Source of the DNA: Bacteroidales bacterium
Lineage (GTDB): Bacteria; Bacteroidota; Bacteroidia; Bacteroidales; WCHB1-69
NCBI GenBank assembly: GCA_031272415.1
Contig: JAISTU010000064.1
Location: 1-20,893, forward strand
Length of the DNA stretch: 20,893 bases
Reading direction: 5' to 3'
Shown: positions 20,701 to 20,893 of the stretch, one piece after another
How positions within the stretch are numbered: the stretch's first letter is position 1
How the letters are laid out: every line of letters starts with the position of its first letter
Notes under the pieces: generated by a model
What the model was told of the DNA's origin: nothing
The model's input: only the letters and a program-made list of their open reading frames with translations
Database searches by the model: none
Position numbers and translations under genes: made by a program

Positions 20701-20893
20701 CAGATAGACTGCCTTGACATCAATCCCTGCATTTCTGTCCTGAAATGCCTTGCTGCTTCTTCTATTTCATCTTCAGTGTTTATACTCAAAACACCAAATG
20801 CGTCTTTCCCTTTTGTGATAGCATAACTTGGTATATTCTTTAATGTAGTAGTATTAGTAACCCTAATAGGGCTTTGAGGCATCAGGGTTAAAT
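20700..20893 (-). CDS. Unidentified protein, C-terminal part (5' end outside window)
   Basis: The frame is open from the window edge to a TGA at 20700-20702 and encodes at least 64 residues ending KGKDAFGVLSINTEDEIEEAARHFRTEM and so on to SRQSI. An in-frame ATG occurs at 20882, but the frame continues beyond it, so the real start is unknown. No family recognised. The end looks like a soluble amphipathic helix. Codon use differs from the neighbours: three of the four Arg codons in the last 25 codons are AGG and several codons end in G or C, which fits acquired DNA. It could be a spurious frame, but composition and residue content favour a real gene. Confidence 0.45.
   Translation of the reverse strand, partial: LTLMPQSPIRVTNTTTLKNIPSYAITKGKDAFGVLSINTEDEIEEAARHFRTEMQGLMSRQSI

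Noticed and set aside
1..20893. tRNA, rRNA, CRISPR or a complete new defence system
   Set aside because: No cloverleaf, rRNA motif, spaced repeat array or multi-gene defence cassette is seen on either strand; only the AbiEii fragment at the edge relates to defence.

Overview
The window is AT-rich chromosomal DNA from a member of the Bacteroidota. The evidence is a protein with a type IX secretion C-terminal signal, several lipoproteins and outer-membrane barrels typical of the phylum, DUF4294 and DUF6252-like proteins, and promoters with the phylum's TAnnTTTG -7 box in place of an E. coli-type -10. The genus cannot be named from the sequence. Most of the window is ordinary core genome. The two ends and the gene-free gaps hold the accessory and repeat material.

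Layout. (1) 1-306: 3' end of an AbiEii-type toxin, clearly more GC-rich than the rest. (2) 307-994: a gene-free stretch with an inverted repeat, an orphan promoter, a REP palindrome and a dispersed repeat (called R1 here). (3) 995-4192 (+): an M13 metallopeptidase and a glucosaminidase with two LysM domains. (4) 4433-5002 (+): a small HAD-type phosphatase-like protein. (5) 5069-6183 (-): a Skp/OmpH-like periplasmic chaperone translationally coupled to a DUF4294 protein. (6) 6359-7943 (-): a T9SS cargo protein whose signal peptide is out of frame at a run of seven T. (7) 8048-10496 (-): folP and pyrG. (8) 10965-12973 (+): an envelope operon with an NlpE-META lipoprotein, a beta-barrel and a DUF6252-like lipoprotein. 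(9) 12975-13224 (-): a decayed chorismate mutase gene. (10) 13521-13757 (+): rpmB with its own promoter and terminator. (11) 13908-15671 (-): a PorT-like barrel and a GT9 heptosyltransferase-like enzyme. (12) 16011-20553 (-): probable operon thiolase, P-loop kinase, TPR protein, ddl. (13) 20700-20893 (-): 3' end of an unidentified gene.

Most genes serve the cell envelope (peptidoglycan precursor synthesis and remodelling, LPS sugar transfer, outer-membrane protein folding, lipoproteins, T9SS secretion). Housekeeping genes for folate, CTP and the ribosome lie between them.

No complete new defence or mobile system is visible. The points most worth a second look are: a composite intergenic repeat (REP palindrome, R1, AT-rich block, extended -7 promoter) sitting upstream of five genes in the same orientation relative to the gene; the homopolymer frameshift in the T9SS signal peptide; unusual substitutions in the conserved loops of dihydropteroate synthase; a previously unmarked chorismate mutase pseudogene; and apparent excess of the palindrome TGATWATCA.
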